From the NCBI GenBank assembly GCA_910589635.1, contig CAJUTD010000049.1, positions 485 through 9,924 of the forward strand: a stretch of 9,440 bases of DNA, read 5' to 3'. Each line of letters starts with the position of its first letter. Position 1 is the stretch's first letter. Source of the stretch: an uncultured Lachnospiraceae bacterium. GTDB taxonomy: Bacteria; Bacillota; Clostridia; Lachnospirales; Lachnospiraceae. The notes below the pieces were generated by a model that ran no database searches, was not told the origin of the DNA, and saw nothing but the letters and a program-made list of their open reading frames with translations. Positions 5,980 to 9,440 of this stretch are shown here, piece by piece. The position numbers were made by a program, and so were the translations under genes.

Positions 5980-7512
5980 ATGAGAGTTGTTGTCGTGGAG
6001 GATGAAATCAGGATTCGGGAGGGGATTCAGGGGTTGCTGGAAATGATGGGTGCAGACTATGAATTTGCCGGATGTGCGGAGAATGGAATCCTTGGACTGC
6101 AACTGATTCAAAAAGAAAAGCCTGATATTGTCATTACCGATATCCGTATGCCGGAAATGAGCGGTCTGGAAATGTTGCAGGAAATGCAGGCGCAGGGCAT
6201 TTCTGCTAAGATAATTGTATTAAGCGCATATTCGGAATTTGAGTATGCCCGCCAGGCAATGCGGCTGGGGGTGACAGAATATTTACTGAAACCCATTTCC
6301 GTAGATGAATTTTCCAAGGCTATGAATCATATGAAGACGCAGATTGAAAAGGAAAAGAGCGTTGAGCCACGGTCATTTGGCACTCTGGAGCAGACTCTGG
6401 GAGCGATTGTCTATGGGCAGTTGAAGGTGGATGAAGCGTTGGAACAATTTCTTTATACGCAATATGCCATCCAGGCGCGCCAGAGTATTGTGGAAGTGTG
6501 TATTTATTTGGGAAATGCCTATGAAGCCAGAGCGGATAAGGTAAAAAGGGAGTGGGAAAGTTTTCTGGGGTTAGAAAGAGATATAGAATTTTGCGTTGTC
6601 AGGGCGGACTATGAGCAGACGCTACTAATTGTAATTTACCGATTTAACGATAGCAGGGAAATAGCGCGCAGGATTCAGCGCCGGCTGCTGCAAGAACCAG
6701 GCAGTCTGGCGGCAGGAAGCGTGGGCTTTGTGGAAGCAAAAGAAGTTGGCCTGCTCAAAGAAATGTTTGACACGCTTTATCAGTACATGGATTGGAATCT
6801 CACGTTAGGGCGGGATGTGATGATAAATTATCCCAAAATCTGCTGTGTGCAGACAGAAGTATGCGTTTATCCAATTGAATTGGAAAACCGCCTGAAGGCG
6901 GAGCTGTGTATGGGAGAGGTGGGACAGGCAAAAAAGACGGCAGGGGAATTTTTTCGTTATTTTTCCAGTGGGAAACTGTATACGCCCAAAGATATCAAAG
7001 AGTGTTATATTCGTTTTCTATGGGCAGTTATTAATATTACCAAAGAAATTAACATGTTGGATTATGTAAATTTGAATCAGCAGGAGATTCTTGACAAAAT
7101 TATGGGAGCGAAAACAGCCCAGGAATTGGAAAAGACAATGGAACATTTGTTGGAACAAATCGGTACGGTGGAAGAACAGGAAGATAACACGGACCACTTA
7201 ACGGTGAGGCGTATGAAGAGCATGATTCATGAGTTTTACCAATCTGGGATCACCCTCGATGAGATTGCGCAAAGGCTCAACGTTACACCGGAATATCTGA
7301 GCATGCAGTTCCACAAAGAGGTGGGAGAGACATATAGCAGTTACCTCAGGAATTACCGCATAAGTAAGGCCAAAGAGCTGCTCGTAGGTACGCAGATGAA
7401 GCAGTATGAGATTGCCCGGCAGGTGGGTTATTCAGACAGCAAATACTTTGGCAAGGTGTTCCGTGAATGTACAGGTTATTCTCCGGCAGCATATCGGAAA
7501 ACGCAAAAGTAG
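5980..7512 (+). CDS. YesN-like response regulator with AraC-type DNA-binding domain
   Basis: A 510-aa transcription regulator. The N-terminal receiver (about 1-120) has the acidic pair Glu7 and Asp8, phospho-acceptor Asp54 in VITDIRMPEMSG, Ser82 in VLSAYSEFEYA and Lys104 in YLLKPIS. A long middle region (about 130-400), common in YesN proteins and without clear motifs, joins it to a C-terminal AraC/XylS double helix-turn-helix (about 410-508) with ITLDEIAQRLNVTPEYLS and the signature VGYSDSKYFGKVFRECTGYSP. The ATG follows the kinase stop by 2 bp, with GGAAGGA (5967-5973) inside the kinase 3' end as ribosome binding site, so the pair is translationally close. It probably activates the downstream binding protein-hydrolase operon, since direct repeats suited to an AraC-type protein lie just after the gene. 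The target is inferred. Confidence 0.94.
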   Translation: MRVVVVEDEIRIREGIQGLLEMMGADYEFAGCAENGILGLQLIQKEKPDIVITDIRMPEMSGLEMLQEMQAQGISAKIIVLSAYSEFEYARQAMRLGVTEYLLKPISVDEFSKAMNHMKTQIEKEKSVEPRSFGTLEQTLGAIVYGQLKVDEALEQFLYTQYAIQARQSIVEVCIYLGNAYEARADKVKREWESFLGLERDIEFCVVRADYEQTLLIVIYRFNDSREIARRIQRRLLQEPGSLAAGSVGFVEAKEVGLLKEMFDTLYQYMDWNLTLGRDVMINYPKICCVQTEVCVYPIELENRLKAELCMGEVGQAKKTAGEFFRYFSSGKLYTPKDIKECYIRFLWAVINITKEINMLDYVNLNQQEILDKIMGAKTAQELEKTMEHLLEQIGTVEEQEDNTDHLTVRRMKSMIHEFYQSGITLDEIAQRLNVTPEYLSMQFHKEVGETYSSYLRNYRISKAKELLVGTQMKQYEIARQVGYSDSKYFGKVFRECTGYSPAAYRKTQK

Positions 7513-7553
7513 TTTAAAAAATTCGACCTTTTTGAGAAATGTCCTATTTCGTG

Positions 7554-7570
7554 TTAGGTTTTCTTAGGTT
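7554..7570 (+). promoter_or_regulatory. Direct repeats upstream of the sugar-binding protein, possible regulator site
   Basis: TTAGGTT occurs at 7554-7560 and 7564-7570, a 10-bp period, so both copies face the same side of the helix. AraC-family activators commonly bind tandem direct repeats next to or overlapping the -35. A plausible weak -10 (TATCAA, 7581-7586) follows with no good -35, as expected for an activated promoter. The intergenic stretch 7513-7603 has no convincing terminator, so some readthrough from the regulator gene is possible. Confidence 0.4.
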
Positions 7571-7603
7571 AAACTAAAACTATCAATTCAGAAAAGAGGA
7601 ATT

Positions 7604-8860
7604 ATGGTCAGTAAGGAATGGAGAAAATGGTTTGCGGCGTTTTTGGCAGTCTTATGTTTTGTTAGCGTTTTGGCTGGATGCAGGCCGGATGCAGGAAAAG
7701 AGACAGAACCTGACAGAGAAAGAAAAGATGATGGCAGGCAGGAGATTAGCCTTTGGTATTATTGGGAGACAGAAAGCCACCAGCAGGCAATTGACAAAGT
7801 AATCCGTGATTACAATGCGTTTCAGGATGAAATTATTGTGGAGACAAGGTATGTGCCATTTGCAGATTTCAAGAAACAACTGTCGATTGGCGCGTCAGCG
7901 GACGAACTGCCGGACATTGCGATTCTTGATTCCGCCGACCATGCGTCTTACGCCTCTATGGGTATTTTCGCAGACTTGACGGGGAAATTTGATACAACGG
8001 GTTACTATGCGCAGGCCGTAGAATCCTGTACGTTGGACGAAAAGCTCTACGGCGTGCCTTTTGGCGTCAATTGTCTGGGGCTTTTCTATAATCAGGATTT
8101 GCTTGCGGCGGCTGGATGCAAAGCGCCCGCAACTTGGGAGGAACTGAAAGAGACTGCGTTAAAGCTCACCGGGGAAGGTGTGACAGGGCTCGCATTCAGC
8201 GCCTTACAGAATGAAGAGGGGACGTTTAATTTCATGCCCTGGATATGGTCGGCGGGGGCGGGAGCTTATGAAATCAATTCTGATGGAGGCATTAAGGCGC
8301 TCACGTTGGCAAAAGATTTGACAGAATCCGGCGCAATGAGCAAGGAATGTATCAGCTGGACACAGGGCGATGTGATGAATCAATTTATCTCCGGCAATGT
8401 GGCGATGATGATTAATGGTTCCTGGCAGATTCCGACGATGGAGCGGGAAGCCCCCGGCATGAACTGGAAGGTTTCGTTGATTCCCCAAGATAAAGAATAT
8501 GCCTCTGCGCTTGGAGGTGAAAATTATGCAGTGATTGCAGGCGGAAATGAACAGGCTGCGCTCAAGTTTTTGGAGTACGCAACCGCCAAAGAGCAGCTAA
8601 GTTATCTGACCGAAGCTTTCGGGTATCTTTCCGCAGATAAGAAGATGGCGGACAGCGGTTCTAAAGATGAGGTTATGAATATTTTTATGCAGGAGCTTAA
8701 GTACGCCAGGGTGAGAGGCCCTCTGGATGAGTGGCCGGAGGTGTCGGACGCCATCTCTCTGGCGTTTAATCAGGTGATGACCGGGGAAAAGGAACCGCAG
8801 GAGGCGGCAAAAGCCGCGCAAAACAAGATTGACAAAATTTTAAAAAGCAGCTGGCAGTAA
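7604..8860 (+). CDS. Lipoprotein extracellular solute-binding protein (family 1, sugar ABC type)
   Basis: A 418-aa surface lipoprotein that would capture a sugar or oligosaccharide for an ABC importer of the carbohydrate (CUT1) type. The signal sequence has basic residues, a hydrophobic core (about 9-24) and the lipobox LAGC, with Cys26 as the lipidated residue, then a charged linker (about 27-45). The mature part begins ISLWYYWETESHQQAIDKVI, and family 1 features follow: ELPDIAILDSADHASYASMG, LYGVPFGVNCLGLFYNQDLL, TWEELKETALKL, and a C-terminal FISGNVAMMINGSWQIP with ALGGENYAVIAGG. Length is normal. AGAGGA (7595-7600) precedes the ATG with short spacing. No permease or ATPase gene follows in the window; the next gene is a secreted hydrolase 53 bp away. 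It could feed a distant importer or present ligand to the YesM-like sensor encoded upstream. The ligand is unknown. Confidence 0.92.
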   Translation: MVSKEWRKWFAAFLAVLCFVSVLAGCRPDAGKETEPDRERKDDGRQEISLWYYWETESHQQAIDKVIRDYNAFQDEIIVETRYVPFADFKKQLSIGASADELPDIAILDSADHASYASMGIFADLTGKFDTTGYYAQAVESCTLDEKLYGVPFGVNCLGLFYNQDLLAAAGCKAPATWEELKETALKLTGEGVTGLAFSALQNEEGTFNFMPWIWSAGAGAYEINSDGGIKALTLAKDLTESGAMSKECISWTQGDVMNQFISGNVAMMINGSWQIPTMEREAPGMNWKVSLIPQDKEYASALGGENYAVIAGGNEQAALKFLEYATAKEQLSYLTEAFGYLSADKKMADSGSKDEVMNIFMQELKYARVRGPLDEWPEVSDAISLAFNQVMTGEKEPQEAAKAAQNKIDKILKSSWQ

Positions 8861-8913
8861 GTGCGGGGCAAATAGATCATCTGTATGCCTTTTATGTTAA
8901 GGAGGGAAAGGAT

Positions 8914-9440
8914 ATGAGGAAGAAAAAGTTGTTTCATGGGAAGAAAATGCTTGCCGGGCTGCTGGCAGCAGCTATGCTTTTCGGGGGCATGGAGGTTCCG
9001 GCAGGGAGTATGGCCCAAGCGGCGGGGCAGTCCGGGCAGGCGCTTACCGTTGACTTGACGGACACGACCGGAGATATTCTCCATGGAGCATCCGGGTTTT
9101 TATATGGAATCAGCAGTGAGGAAGTGCCAACCAATAACACGATGGTTCCCTTAAAGCCCAAGGTATTGTGTACCAAGGGTGCGTTAGGGACGGAGCATCC
9201 TTATGGGGACGCCCTGGACGTGGCAGAGTCCTTTTTTGAATCCGGCGGGCAACAGGTCATGATGTATAACAGTAATTACTATGGCGTGTTCGGCGTAACG
9301 GCAAATCATAAGGAGTACGCGCAAGTTCTTAAAGACACGATTGCGCCGGAAGTAGTAAAATGGAAGAATGCCTGGAAGAAAAACCACGCCCATGACAACC
9401 TGAGTGCAATTGACATTGACAAGGCATTAATTTATATTCC
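8914..9440 (+). CDS. Secreted glycoside-hydrolase-like protein, 3' end outside the window
   Basis: The frame opens at ATG 8914 behind AAGGAGGG (8899-8906) and stays open to the window end (175 codons plus 2 bases). The N-terminus is a Sec signal peptide: RKKKLFHGKK, a hydrophobic core at about 12-25 and a likely signal peptidase I site after the AQA at 34-36. The mature start reads LTVDLTDTTGDILHGASGFL followed by YGISSEEVP, PLKPKVLCTKG, GDALDVAESFFESGGQQV and YYGVFG. The ASGFLYG start and the GDAL...GG pattern recall the first strands of clan-A (beta/alpha)8 glycosidases, near GH39-like enzymes. The catalytic acids would lie beyond the window, so neither family nor substrate can be fixed. 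It follows the binding protein by 53 bp without a terminator and is probably cotranscribed. Confidence 0.7.
   Translation, partial: MRKKKLFHGKKMLAGLLAAAMLFGGMEVPAGSMAQAAGQSGQALTVDLTDTTGDILHGASGFLYGISSEEVPTNNTMVPLKPKVLCTKGALGTEHPYGDALDVAESFFESGGQQVMMYNSNYYGVFGVTANHKEYAQVLKDTIAPEVVKWKNAWKKNHAHDNLSAIDIDKALIYI

Noticed and set aside
7513..7550. A terminator between the response regulator and the binding-protein gene
   Set aside because: AAAAA/TTTTT (about 7516-7532) and GAAAT/ATTTC (about 7536-7550) can pair, but the stems are short, AT-rich and lack a U-tract after them.

Overview
The window looks like part of a chromosome from a low-to-mid GC Firmicute, most likely a gut-type Clostridia/Lachnospiraceae. 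The basis is strong AGGAGG-type ribosome binding sites, sigma-A-like promoters, a YesM/YesN-type two-component system and a lipoprotein sugar-binding protein. This placement is inferred from gene style and layout, not from a marker gene.

Region 1 (1-2979, + strand) is sugar catabolism. A 5'-truncated xylulokinase (xylB-like, 1-981) is followed by a 196-bp gap with two small hairpins and a good promoter (1093-1120). Next come a FucI/AraA-superfamily sugar isomerase (1178-2653) and, 11 bp later, a YbjQ/UPF0145 family protein (2665-2979). A strong intrinsic terminator (3001-3046) ends this transcript and probably serves the convergent gene too.

Region 2 (3056-4110) holds a CPBP-family membrane protease-like gene on the - strand (3100-4026). 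It is divergent from the two-component genes. The divergent promoters appear to share one palindromic -35 hexamer (TTGCAA, 4082-4087), each with a 17-bp spacer. An inverted repeat surrounds the -10 of the CPBP promoter.

Region 3 (4105-7512, + strand) is a sensing operon: a two-TM YesM-like histidine kinase (4172-5977) and an AraC-type YesN-like response regulator (5980-7512), 2 bp apart. The kinase sensor domain contains an in-frame 18-bp tandem duplication.

Region 4 (7554-9440, + strand) is probably the target operon: a lipoprotein sugar-binding protein (7604-8860) preceded by 7-bp direct repeats one helical turn apart, then a secreted glycoside-hydrolase-like protein that runs off the window (8914-9440).

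Together the genes suggest a module that releases glycan fragments outside the cell, binds them at the surface, senses them through the YesM/YesN pair, and isomerises and phosphorylates a pentose-type sugar inside. The transport permeases are not in the window. The components belong to known families. The least ordinary parts are the shared-element divergent promoter, the YbjQ-isomerase coupling, the sensor-domain duplication and the family-unassigned secreted hydrolase.
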